From NCBI GenBank assembly GCA_910592005.1, contig CAJVPP010003723.1, positions 1-10,953 of the forward strand: a stretch of 10,953 nt of DNA. Direction: 5' to 3'. The DNA comes from Funneliformis mosseae. Its lineage: Eukaryota; Glomeromycota; Glomeromycetes; Glomerales; Glomeraceae. How positions within the stretch are numbered: position 1 is the first letter of the stretch; every line of letters starts with the position of its first letter. The translations under genes and the position numbers were made by a program. Of this stretch, positions 1 to 9,592 are shown one piece after another. The notes beneath the pieces were generated by a model. That model saw nothing but the letters and a program-made list of their open reading frames with translations, was not told the origin of the DNA and made no database searches.

Positions 1-650
1 ACTGTTATCATATTATAAAGTTTGATTTCTATCATTCACCTGAGAGTTGAAACAACATTCACGTTTGTATGCATAAATCTTTGTTTTATCATTATCATTA
101 TTATTTCAAGGAGATGTAAACATTTAACTTACATATTTTCTTTGTAAGCATGCATTTATTTAACGTTTAATCACCATTTCAATGAAATCATTGTTGTACG
201 GAATTTCGCCTCTTTGGTATGTTCTTACCTTTTGATTTGAATTATACTTTGTATAGAAATAAAAAAAAAAGCCATTTTTCTTTATTGCATATTCCATGAA
301 ATTTTTAATTATCCTATAATGGTTTAAGATTGCGAAAGAAAAACCTGTTTGATGAACCTCCTGTAAGGTGACATCTAAAAAATAAAAGGCCCTTCTCTAA
401 AAGTATCATTAGCAGATAAACGACTATTTTTCTGAGGTAAAAAAACCTTTCAGAGAGCTCATAATGCTGATCGCGATTGTTAAAATTCCTGTTTGAAAGT
501 TTATCACAAAAAAAAAAAATTTGTTAACAATGATAATTGATGATCAATAAACTTACACATTGCGTAAGAAGTAAACATAAGTCTAATTCCTTATAAGTTT
601 AGTAATATCATATGATGGACTAATACTAGCAATATTACTTAAAAGATAAG
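1..650. other. Non-coding DNA of moderate AT content, no gene recognised
   Basis: No open frame of useful length and no recognised domain is present on either strand. The stretch differs from the isochore to its right: it holds ordinary mixed sequence and several CpG dinucleotides (for example near 61, 162, 199, 209, 334, 421, 472-474 and 565), whereas CpG is very rare after position 1000. Two A runs occur at about 261-270 and 509-520. A weak hairpin is possible at 432-453 (ctga-ggt paired with acc-tttcag). It could be intergenic, intronic or untranslated DNA of a neighbouring gene outside the window; nothing here decides between these. Confidence 0.5.
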
Positions 651-651
651 C

Positions 652-763
652 TAAATTCTGGCCAAATTTTAATGCTGCCCTCAATTAAGTCATGTATGAC
701 AAAGTCTTTAATACCCATGATCTGCTCGAAATGGCCGGCATTAAAGTTTCCGGCCAGAATTAA
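652..763. mobile_element. MITE-like element with ~26-bp imperfect terminal inverted repeats
   Basis: The left arm (about 654-679, beginning AATTCTGGCC and continuing to AATGCTGCC) matches the reverse complement of the right arm (about 733-761, ending GGCCAGAATT). The outer ten bases pair exactly; inside, the right arm carries two extra G residues after GGCC and a few C/T differences, then both share TTTAATGC. The arms enclose about 53 bp with no coding capacity, total about 110 bp. This is the build of a small non-autonomous DNA transposon or foldback element. The flanks are TA on the left and TA or AA on the right, so a TA target duplication is possible but not clean. No second copy is seen in this window, so mobility is inferred from structure only. 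Confidence 0.5.
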
Positions 764-888
764 CCCGTGACTATTGGTGACAAATAACTGTGATAAATAG
801 GAGTTTTGCTAACAAAAAATTCCAAGTTTCTAAAATACTTAATAAAAATGAAAATGTGTAAGATGTGAAATTGAATCAGTTTTAAGTT

Positions 889-957
889 TTGATTCTAATC
901 AATTCTAATTAATTCTAATTCTAATCAATTTTAATCAATTTTATTTATTTTATTTAA
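889..957. repeat. Degenerate ~10-bp tandem repeat (AATTCTAATC type)
   Basis: Units such as GATTCTAATC, AATTCTAATT, AATTCTAATT, CTAATCAATT and TTAATCAATT follow each other and grade into TTTATTTATTTTATTTAAAT. It is a simple-sequence minisatellite lying at the border where moderate DNA gives way to the AT isochore. Confidence 0.75.
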
Positions 958-1156
958 ATGCAACCAGTCATATACAAAAATAATTTGCTAAGAGAATAAA
1001 TTTTTTTATCAGATAATTATAATATATTAAAATAAATTTCGTTTTTTTAATCTTTTAGGTTTGATTTTTTAGAAATACAAAAGTTATATTTTAGTTTTAC
1101 TATTTTATTTTTTATTTTTGCAAATTAATCAAATTTTTTAAAAATTATTTTATATC

Positions 1157-1241
1157 AATAATTAAATTATTAAATGTATTTTTATATTTTAATTTATTAA
1201 TAATTAGATTATTAAATATATTTTATTATTTTAATTTTTAA
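1157..1241. repeat. Two-copy ~42-bp tandem duplication
   Basis: The segment starting AATAATTAAATTATTAAAT at 1157 is followed 42 bp later (1199) by AATAATTAGATTATTAAAT; both copies continue with an A/T-rich tail of the same shape. In sequence this AT-rich, short matches arise by chance, but 18 of 19 aligned bases at the start of the copies supports a true duplication. The surrounding 960-1620 stretch is otherwise unstructured AT-rich DNA without a gene. Confidence 0.5.
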
Positions 1242-1330
1242 ATATTTTTTTTCTTTATTTATTACTTTATAATTAGATTTATTTATAATAATTAAATTTC
1301 TTTATGATTTAAAAATATGCAATATATATT

Positions 1331-1376
1331 TTTTAAGTTTTAATTTTAATTTTAATTTTTAATTTTTAATTTTTTT
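1331..1376. repeat. (TTTTAA)n-type microsatellite
   Basis: A run of TTTTAA and TTTTTAA units without other bases apart from one early G. Typical slippage repeat of AT-rich intergenic DNA. Confidence 0.75.
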
Positions 1377-1620
1377 CTTTGCTTTCAGATTTAATAACTT
1401 TAAATAATAGTAATTATTTTATTTTTATTTTTTAATTAATTATTAAATTATTAGATATACATAATGTGATTTTTTTATTATTTTAAATCTATGTTAAAAA
1501 AAATAAAGACAGATTTATTTAATATTTAATTAAAGTGTTATATATTATTAATGATTTCTTAATAATGATATTATATTAAAATAAATATTTTATTTTAAAT
1601 TAATAAAAGAATAAGAATAT

Positions 1621-2980
1621 TTATGTAAAAGAATACATTGTAAAAGTAATTAAAGAACCCCTAAAAATACCTTTATTGATATCTTTATAGACTTAAAAAT
1701 GTTATTTCATCATTTGAAAAATAAACTACTTCTATTCTTTCTCTCTAACCTTTAACCCTATTTTTAAAATCTCTTTTTATCTGATTTAGTTTCTTATCAT
1801 AAAGTTAATTAAAGAAAAATTCATTTATATTGAATTTCACAAAGTCAAAGCTTACTTGAATAATTATTATAATAATACAATTAACGCATTAGCAAAGGCT
1901 AATGGCCCCTATTTTATATTGAATAATATCTCTCTAGAATACTAATACAATCTATATTTTTATAAGAATATTGTACTTACTTTATTACAATTCTTTATGA
2001 AAGACCTTTTCTGATCGATTGATTTATAATATTTAAGTACTACCTTAATTTTATAAATATATTACAATAGATATTGATTAGTTGTATATAATATTTATTT
2101 TCAATTATATAAAAATAACTCATATACCTCCTTTAAAGCCTCATCTATTCAAAAGTTTTAAATTAAATTCATGTTTGAACTGCTTTTTATACTAAAGATT
2201 CTCAAAATAAGATATTCAGATCTCTATAATCAATCATAAAATTGTCTTAGATGTTCATCTTCTTATAAAACTTTTGATCACATTTAGACTTATAATAGTA
2301 CTGAATACTAAATTGGTGATATTATATTTTCTATCAAACAATTTTTCATTCAGTAATTAACTATGTTAACTTCTGACATTCATGATTTTTTTAATCTCCT
2401 TAATATAGACATTTAGTTTTTAAATGATCAAATTAACTCCTTCAATTTTATTGATTTGATCAAAGGAATTGTATTCTCCTCCTTATTTAATAAAACTCAC
2501 TGCCTTATCAACAACCTTTAATTAACAAATAAACTTCTTTTTTTCACTTATCATTATGCATTTTTTAAAATAAAAAACCTTTAGCTTAATCAATGTATTA
2601 TTATCAAATAATTTAAAATCCTTAATAATATTTAATTTAATGATTGAAAATCTTACTTCATCAATACTGGCTTTCTCTCATCAAACTCATATTCATTAAC
2701 TATTCTATCTTATTTCCTTTTCTTCTTTAGATTTGGTATGAACTGATTAAATTTTTGAATCAGTAGTAACCACACCTCTTATACTAGATAGTTAAACTTA
2801 TTCTAATTTAATTTAGGTAGATTAATCTAGAATGGTGTAAGATTAATTTTAATTTAGTTTTTATTAGTAGATAGAAATTTTTGTACTCTTTTTTTTGTAA
2901 TTTGTAATTTTATAAAATTTTACTTTACTCTTAATAAAGATTATGCAAAGCTATCGCATATTAAAAAATGTAATTAAAGA
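1621..2980. other. C-rich (on +) strand-asymmetric block of the isochore, no intact gene
   Basis: Hand count over 1621-2760 gives 163 C against 81 G, a GC skew of about -0.34. Seen from the minus strand the block is purine-rich, as coding strands often are, and one minus frame can be read through about 450 codons without a frameshift if its many stops are ignored. Stop density in that frame is about what random DNA of this composition gives, so no gene is called. The block may be a relic of a minus-strand gene or transposon, or may owe its skew to replication or transcription. No domain was recognised. Confidence 0.5.
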
Positions 2981-4440
2981 AAAATAATAATATATATTAT
3001 AATAAATATATTATAAAATTAATAAATAATTTATAAATTACTTATTTTAAAATAAACTAACAAAAATCATAATTTCATAATTAAATAATTCTTTATATAT
3101 TTATTTTAAATTAATAATAATATATTTCTTTCTAATATTTATATTATAACAAATTGAAATATAATTCTTACTGAATATAATAACCTTTTTATTCTAAAAT
3201 ATTTTGTTATATAATATTCACTTTTTAAAAATATAATTAAAATCATAATCATTTATTTAAAACTATATTAAAATTAAAATTATAATATAATATTATATAA
3301 AATAATTTAGATAATTTAAATAGTAAAAATAAAAATAATTATAAAAATATTTTATAATCAAATATATCATTTATATTTTTATAATATTTATGTTATATAT
3401 TTCTTTATTTTCTTATATTATTTATATTATTAATAATATATAATATAGTTATAATCCTTTAACTAATAAATATATTTAATAAAAATAATAATAAAATAAA
3501 ATAATAATTTTAATTTATATAGTAACAAATATAAACAATTTTTTTTTATTTCTTACTTAATTTAATTAACATTAATACTTTAACTATAAAATTAATTTTT
3601 ATTTATTTTTTATATTATTAAATAAAAGATTAAATCTTTTAATTATAAACAAAAATTTAAATAAAATTATATAGACTATTTATTTTATAATAAAATAGAA
3701 TTTAGTTATTAGTTCTTTATTATAATAAATTATTTAATATATATAATAAATTTTTAATTATTTTTTAGATTAATATATTGTATAATTACATATTAATTTA
3801 TTATAATAGAATTATTTAATATTAATATATAAAATAAATAAATTAATTTTAATTAATTTTTTATTTATATTTTTAAATCATATTTATTTATATTTAATTT
3901 AATTTTTTTAATTTTATTATTTTATATAATTTTATATTTAGATTTATTAATTTAATTTAAAGTAAATTCTATTATTTTATTATAAATAAATTATATTTAA
4001 TTAAATTTTCTTAATATTTATTTATAAAACAATTTATTATATTACTTAAAAATATTTTGTAAACTTTAATATATTAATATATTAAAATAAAATTTTATTA
4101 ATGTAATTTTTATTTTATTAAAAACTAATAATATTTTCTTTATATTTAAAAATAAAATTAAATAAATTTTTATTGAATATATAAATTATTAATTTATAAA
4201 TATATTTGTTAAATAAAATAAAGAAAGTTTTTAAAAAATATAAATAAATAAAAATAAGTTTTATTTATTTAGAATTAAAATTTTATTTTTATTTTAATAA
4301 ATCACAAACTAATTTTTATATATAATAATATTAATAAATATATAAATTAATTTTTTATTTCAAATTATTTTATTAATTTATTAAAAATATATTTATTAAA
4401 TTTTATTAATAAATATGTAATATTATAATATTTTTATCTG
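2981..4440. other. Extreme AT core, 5.5% G+C over 1.44 kb
   Basis: Hand count of 3001-4440 gives 79 G or C in 1440 bases. Several 60-base lines (for example 3841-3960) hold a single G or C each. There is no CpG, no open frame and no recognisable gene; the sequence is a patchwork of short A and T runs and TATA-like stretches. Such density is far below the flanks of this window and is unusual for nuclear DNA outside centromere cores, isochores or organelle-derived inserts. No organelle gene is visible. Function cannot be read from sequence; see the findings for the centromere and origin hypotheses. Confidence 0.8.
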
Positions 4441-4599
4441 ATACATAGTAAAAAAAGAACACTAAAAATATATATATAAATAAGGTAATCAAAAATTTAT
4501 TAATTTAAGTTTTATATAAACTATTTTACAATAATAATAAGCATAATTAATATCTGACATTAAAAATTCTATAAATTTCCACAAATAAAAATTCTAACC

Positions 4600-5445
4600 A
4601 TTATTAGTAGTGCTATATAAATTATTATTTTATATAATCTTAATTATAATAAAATAAAACAATAACTTTTAAATACTTTTATTTAATACTTTTTTTTATA
4701 AAATATGGTAATTTTACAATATATATTTATATTGATACAGTATTTAATAAATTACAAATAAATATTTAAAACAATAAAAAAAATTTGAGAATTAATATAG
4801 TAATAAAAAGTTATTATATAACAAATATTAAACTAATTGAGATAAAAATTTATATATAAGTAGTTTCAAAAATATAGAATATTTTTACTTAATATATAGT
4901 AAGTAATTTACTTTAATCAAAATAATTAAAATTATTTGTAAAGTTAAAATATTTGACTAGTAAAGTTATAAAAAAAATTATTTCTATATAAATATTAAAC
5001 TAATCTTAAATAAATTAGATGTAAATAGTATTGAACCTGCTAAATAACTTTCATTTAGAAATAAAAGGTAATTAACTTTAATCAAATGCTCAAATTATTC
5101 TGTAAAGTTAAAAAAAATACTACAGTATTAATAAAATTACAAAAATACATATTACTATATAAATATTAATTTAATCTTGATAAAATTTTTTATGCAAATA
5201 GTATTAAACTGTTAAACAACTTTTACTTAGAAATAAAAATGACTAATTTTGACCAATGTGCTTAAAATTTCCTTGTAATATTAAAAAAGTGTAACTTATT
5301 TAGTAAAGTTACAAAAAAAATTATTTCTATATGAATATTAATCCAATTAATATAAAAATTAGATGTAAATAGTATAAAACCTGCTAAAAAAACTTTCATT
5401 TAGAGATGAAAGGTAATTGATATTAACAAAGTATTTAATTTTTAT
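4600..5445. repeat. Degenerate tandem satellite, ~164-173 bp unit, about four clear copies
   Basis: Unit starts can be placed at about 4772, 4938, 5102 and 5275, with a more decayed copy before 4772 and decay after 5445. Anchors recur at regular distance: GTAAATAGTA at 5021, GCAAATAGTA at 5194, GTAAATAGTA at 5365; GTAAAGTTA at 4938 and 5102; AGTAAAGTTA at 4959 and 5302; TTATTTCTATAT at 4978 and 5321; AACCTGC at 5034 and 5378; AAAGGTAATT at 5064 and 5409. Units two and four are closer to each other than to unit three, which lacks or alters these anchors, so a ~344-bp dimer may be the true repeat. It holds no open frame. Length near one nucleosome and position beside the AT core recall centromeric satellites, but an internal repeat of an old transposon is equally possible. 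Confidence 0.75.
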
Positions 5446-5989
5446 CATAAAATCTCTATATTAATATTTATAAAAAAAGATATTAAATATATATAAAAAT
5501 TAAAATCTATAAAAATAAAAAAAAATTACATTTAATAAGAGTTCTTACAAGTTCAAGCATTTAAATTTAAAAAATAAATTATTTTTTTAAAGATTATATT
5601 AAAATAAAATAGTTTTTTTTATTAAAAAATAAAAAGATTTTTATTTTAAAAAAGTATAACAGTTTTATATGATTTTTATTTATATTAAAATTATAAGTAA
5701 ATTAAAATTAAATAGAAATACAAAAATATCTATCAATTAATTTAAATTAAACTACTTTATTAATACTAATTTTGCACTTTACCAAACTAATCTATATAGT
5801 AGAAAAAAAAGAAAACTAACTAAACTAAAATACAGATATCAAACATTTAAAAAGAAAGGCTTGATTACTAATAAACTAAAAATTTGTGAATATCATAAGT
5901 AATAGTAGCTATAAAAAGGGAGAATTGATAAATAAAAATTATGGAGTATATGAGAATCTTTCAGAAACTTAGCTTACAATAAAATTATC
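5446..5989. other. AT-rich spacer, nothing recognised
   Basis: The satellite fades out after 5445. A/T runs continue to about 5760, and G+C then rises gradually towards the G-rich block. No open frame, RNA gene or repeat of note was found. Confidence 0.5.
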
Positions 5990-8040
5990 TGTAATATTTA
6001 TTAGTGATTTTCTATAATTGTAATGATTCATATCATTTGCTTTATATATTATGTATTAATTAGAAGATATCATTGAAAAAAGAAGATAGAAGACCTAATA
6101 AGTGTAATTTGTTTAAAGTTATAAAATTAATTATATTAAAAAAAGAGGAAAAAATAATTCCTTTTAAAAAGTCAGTAAAATATACATAGTTATTATAGAG
6201 AGTAGTAGACTAAATTTTTAATTGATATATGAGATCATAGAGAATATTATTATTGAATTGATTTAAGATTTTTGAGGCATAATATAAAGGTTCACCTATA
6301 ATATTAAATAATATCTGATAAAAATAGTAAATTGTATAAGCAAAGCTATAAATGTGTAAAATTTTCAATATTTAGGTGAAGTATAAATGTGAGAATAATA
6401 AGCGTTCATGATTTTTAAAGTCAGAAGAAGTTGTAAAACTAATTTGAGTTTCTCTTATAAGTATCAAAAGAAGTTACTTGAGTATTTATAAAGTCATTTA
6501 ATATATAAAAGAGGATTTGCTATTCAATATATTTGTTAAGATAGGAAGATAATTATGGTAGAGCTAGAAGAGCATTAATGCAAAAAGTTTGTTATTTATA
6601 TTTAATATATAATTAAGGAAAAATAATAATAGGTAAGCAATTGTAACAGAGAAAATATTTAGATTTAAGATGATTGGGATTAATGTATAAGTAGTTATTA
6701 GATTAATATTTTGCTAAAAGATTTATTTTTATTATTGAATTAATTATTATTATGAATTTTAACTTTGATATTATCTTAAGATTGTTATTAGTAATGATAT
6801 ATAATATCATCATTCAAATATAAAAGTAAGAAATTTTAAAAGTAGAATTAAGAGAGAAAGATACTTCACATAAATAGGTAACATTATAATAAGTGATAAT
6901 TGCAGTTTGTAAATTTGTACAAACTTTAATATAAGCATTGGGTAATAAAGTATAAATAGCAGTAAAAATAGCAATAATTTAGCTGCAGTAGAAGAGAAAA
7001 AGTGAAAAATAAAAGTTGTATTGAATGAGAGTAAGGGTCAATTTTAGTCAGTTTATAACCAAATAATTCTCATCTGACAGTTAGAAGAATTAAAAAAACT
7101 ATCTGTATAAAATTGAAAAAATTGTATGAAAAAATTTTATTTTCAAATTGTTTAATCTAGAAATAGATAAATTATTAAACAGATGAATAGTTAAGTTAAG
7201 TAAAAATTTAGTTAAATATCAATATAGTGAGGACAATATTAATAAGATCACTTTTAAAAGCATAATATATAAAAAGCTATATCATAATCCTTTTCAAGAT
7301 TTACTAAAAACTTTAATTATCAAATAATATTTAACTGGCAATTGAATAGCATAAAATTGGTATCTATTGTATTATTTATATAAAACAAATACTGATAGAT
7401 CAAATAAATTATATCTAGTACAAGGAGAAATTGTTGATCAAAAATAATCTGATTGTTGAGTTAAAAAATACTATATATAAATGATAGAATCTTTTAATTT
7501 AATGACTTTTCTCAAAATATAAATCATATACTGATTGGATCAAATAATAATAAAGGATGAATTAGTAAAGAAAATAATAAAGTTTATGAGTTATAAAGGT
7601 AATTTGATGATTGATGCGTAATAAGAATAACTTTAATTCATTAATCTAGATATAGAAATAGATATAAATAGCGCCTTTAAATAAGTAAATTATATAATAT
7701 TATATAATATTACATTATAAATCATATTAAGATTGAATGTTATGAATAAACTAAGTTCATCTATAATTAAAAGTTAATTAATGTATATAATAGAAAGAAG
7801 CTAAAACTTAGGGATACTTTATCGATATATATTGGATAAGAGAATAAAAAAAATGGATAGTAAGCCATTATTAATTTATTTAAAAGTAAAGTTATTATCT
7901 AAACATTAGTGAAAGTTAAAACCTTCTTTTTTTATAACAAATAAGAAGGATAATTATCAGTTTTTAAAGAATTTAGTATTATTTAAGGTTAGTCAGTAAG
8001 TAAGAATAAAGGTAACCATTCTAGTATTTAGAGCTAAAGA
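5990..8040. other. G-rich (on +) strand-asymmetric block of the isochore, no intact gene
   Basis: Hand count over 6001-7020 gives 151 G against 55 C, skew about +0.47, the opposite sign to the block left of the AT core. The + strand is purine-rich. One + frame (codon starts equal to 2 modulo 3) runs from about 5760 to 8300 with no frameshift needed, and in 6830-7015 G is commoner at codon position one (17, against 5 and 11). However, stops occur at about one codon in ten, the rate expected by chance, and another frame reads about as well. It may be a decayed coding region or only skewed DNA. No domain was identified, and small palindromes such as 6794-6810 are probably incidental. Confidence 0.5.
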
Positions 8041-8864
8041 TTTTTTAATTTTGAAGTAAAACAAATAAAAATATATTATTGATCATCTTTAAAAGATTTA
8101 ATAATTTAAACAATATTTGTTTATCATAAATATAAGAAAAATTGTAGTTGAATATGAAATATAATACAGAAGCTAACATGAATTTTAAAAAATATAGTTT
8201 TTTTAAAAAAGTTCTAAAAGATATCATCAGATAATTATAAATATACTAAGGTATGAACATAAGTTTAGATTTACACTACTCTCAGAAAAATATCCAGTCA
8301 GCTAAAAAAAAAATAAAAAAAATTATTATTTTTAATTTTTAAGTATAAATTTTTAAAATAAATAAAATGGTCAAAATTTAAGAAATGTCTAATTATAATT
8401 TGCCTAAGTATAAGATTATCATCTTTATTCATAAAATTTAATTTTCTGAATCTTTTAGTATTTGATCTATTATTAGAATTAGTATATCACGTAATTACAT
8501 CTATAATAATAAGTGCTTTTTAGAAACTTTAAAATATATGTAATTATCTTATAAGTATTTCCTGTTAACTTATAATTATCTGTGTTCAAAGTTATTTAAT
8601 TCGTAATTTTTTCTCATTTTGAATGGCGTAATTTTTAAAAAGTAAAATTAGAATTATTTTATGTTTTTATTTATTAAAACTAATCTATGCATTATTATAC
8701 AAATATAAATATATGCACATCATCTACAATTAACTAATTCAACTTAAAAGGATACTTTAGAATTTGTGTTAGTATATTGAAAAAATTTTCAAGAGGATAA
8801 ACATCAATATAAAGTATCAATAATAATCAGAAACATTGAGTATTAACAATAAGAATAAATAGTA
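8041..8864. other. AT-rich spacer, nothing recognised
   Basis: Mixed AT-rich sequence without strong strand skew. A 60-codon open frame exists on the minus strand at 8045-8227 but looks like a chance frame. An A-rich patch lies at about 8305-8325. No RNA gene, domain or transposon end was recognised. Confidence 0.45.
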
Positions 8865-9016
8865 ACTAAATAATCAAAATATTTAACTAGTTTAATAGCA
8901 TTATATTATTATATAATTAAATAACATTAAATTACTTTATTGTTAAATAATATCAAATTACTTAATAGTTAAATAATATTAAATTATTTATTATTAAATT
9001 TTATAGTTTTTATTAA
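8865..9016. repeat. 26-bp minisatellite, five to six copies
   Basis: Copies begin at 8865, 8891, 8917, 8943, 8969 and about 8995, exactly 26 bp apart. The core is close to TTAAATAATATTAAATTA followed by a T-rich end such as CTTTATTG or CTTAATAG. The middle three copies are the closest; the outer ones have diverged, and a trace may exist from 8839. There is no coding capacity. Confidence 0.8.
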
Positions 9017-9220
9017 TAATTAATAAAATATATAATTCTATATTAAAATTTAAAGTAAACTAATAATAAAATACTATTGTTAATATGTAATTCTTAAGAA
9101 CTATAATTGTTAGACAGGATATTCAAGTGGTTTATTCTTTTTAATATAAGTAGTATTTTAACAGATTGTCAATGATTTATAATTGTAAAATAAGATATTT
9201 ATTTACGAGTAAAATAATAA

Positions 9221-9276
9221 AGTAAAAAAAAGAAATAAAAGGAAATAAGAAAATAGAATAAGAAAAGAAAAGAAAC
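9221..9276 (+). repeat. Purine tract just outside the LTR
   Basis: Almost only A and G on the + strand, with few pyrimidines, ending about 18 bp before the outer edge of the LTR at 9295. It lies outside the element in its downstream flank, so it is not the priming polypurine tract of this copy. It is probably simple sequence at the insertion site. The rest of 9017-9294 shows nothing else. Confidence 0.6.
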
Positions 9277-9380
9277 AAATTACTAAAATTAAAATGTAAT
9301 GCGATAGGCCAGTTACCTCTAAACTACTAAAACTAACTTGTTGAATCTCTATCTGTCTGTCTTTTTACATGAACCAAAAA

Positions 9381-9396
9381 GCTATCTATTTATATA
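9381..9396 (-). promoter_or_regulatory. TATA box of the LTR promoter
   Basis: TATATAAATAG lies within TATATAAATAGATAGC on the minus strand. In a 298-bp LTR it stands about 195 bp from the U3 end and about 86 bp from the U5 end, where an RNA polymerase II promoter is expected. Transcription would start about 25-30 bp downstream, near 9355, in the GACAGACAGATAG stretch. The motif is intact although the coding part has decayed. Confidence 0.6.
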
Positions 9397-9420
9397 AAAT
9401 AAATTATATAGAAAGATATA

Positions 9421-9497
9421 ACTAACATATCTACTATATCAACTATGTTTAATATATCAACTGTATCTAATATATCAACTATATCTAATATGTTAGT
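9421..9497 (-). repeat. 18-bp minisatellite in U3, bounded by a 10-bp inverted repeat
   Basis: ATATCAACT recurs at 9436, 9454 and 9472, exactly 18 bp apart, with spacers of the type ATATCTAAT, ATGTTTAAT and GTATCTAAT. The array is bracketed by ACTAACATAT (9421-9430) and its exact complement ATATGTTAGT (9488-9497). Repeats in U3 upstream of the TATA box often act as enhancer or factor-binding arrays in LTR elements; that role is inferred here. Confidence 0.75.
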
Positions 9498-9592
9498 TAT
9501 GCCACATATGTCTGACATATCATATATATCACTTATGTCAAATTAGTCGATCTTCTGCATCACATAAGCTGCATCATATTTACCCGTTTACA

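Larger units (their letters stand above)
9295..9592 (-). repeat. 3' LTR of the gypsy element (298 bp)
   Basis: In element sense the LTR starts TGTAAACGGG (9592 downward) and ends GCATTACA (9302-9295), giving the TG...CA ends and a 5-bp terminal inverted repeat TGTAA/TTACA. The start is set by the pol stop codon TAA at 9595-9593, immediately before it. Inside, in order: a U3 region with a palindrome ATATGTCTGACATAT (9506-9520), an 18-bp minisatellite, a TATA box, and about 85 bp of R/U5. Only this LTR is in the window, so its ends rest on these internal signs and not on comparison with the 5' LTR. Confidence 0.82.

Noticed and set aside
1745..1762. Interstitial telomere-like CTAACC / TTAACCCTA
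   Set aside because: Only two imperfect units, no array; within the range of chance in a C-rich patch.
2214..2234. IDYRDLN on the minus strand, resembling a motif of gypsy reverse transcriptase
   Set aside because: Neither the preceding nor the following residues fit reverse transcriptase, and no YLDD-type motif follows at the right distance. Taken as chance.
1621..2980. A minus-strand gene of about 450 codons
   Set aside because: Reading through stops makes AT-rich sequence look protein-like in any frame. Stop frequency is at chance level and no domain was recognised.
7922..7949. Hairpin CCTTCTT / AAGAAGG with a T-rich loop, like a terminator
   Set aside because: No gene ends beside it and the DNA is eukaryotic, where such hairpins do not terminate transcription.
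8045..8227. 60-codon open frame on the minus strand
   Set aside because: Its product is almost only F, L, I, N, K and Y, as any AT-rich frame would give. No start context, neighbour or domain supports it; it is about the length expected to occur once by chance.
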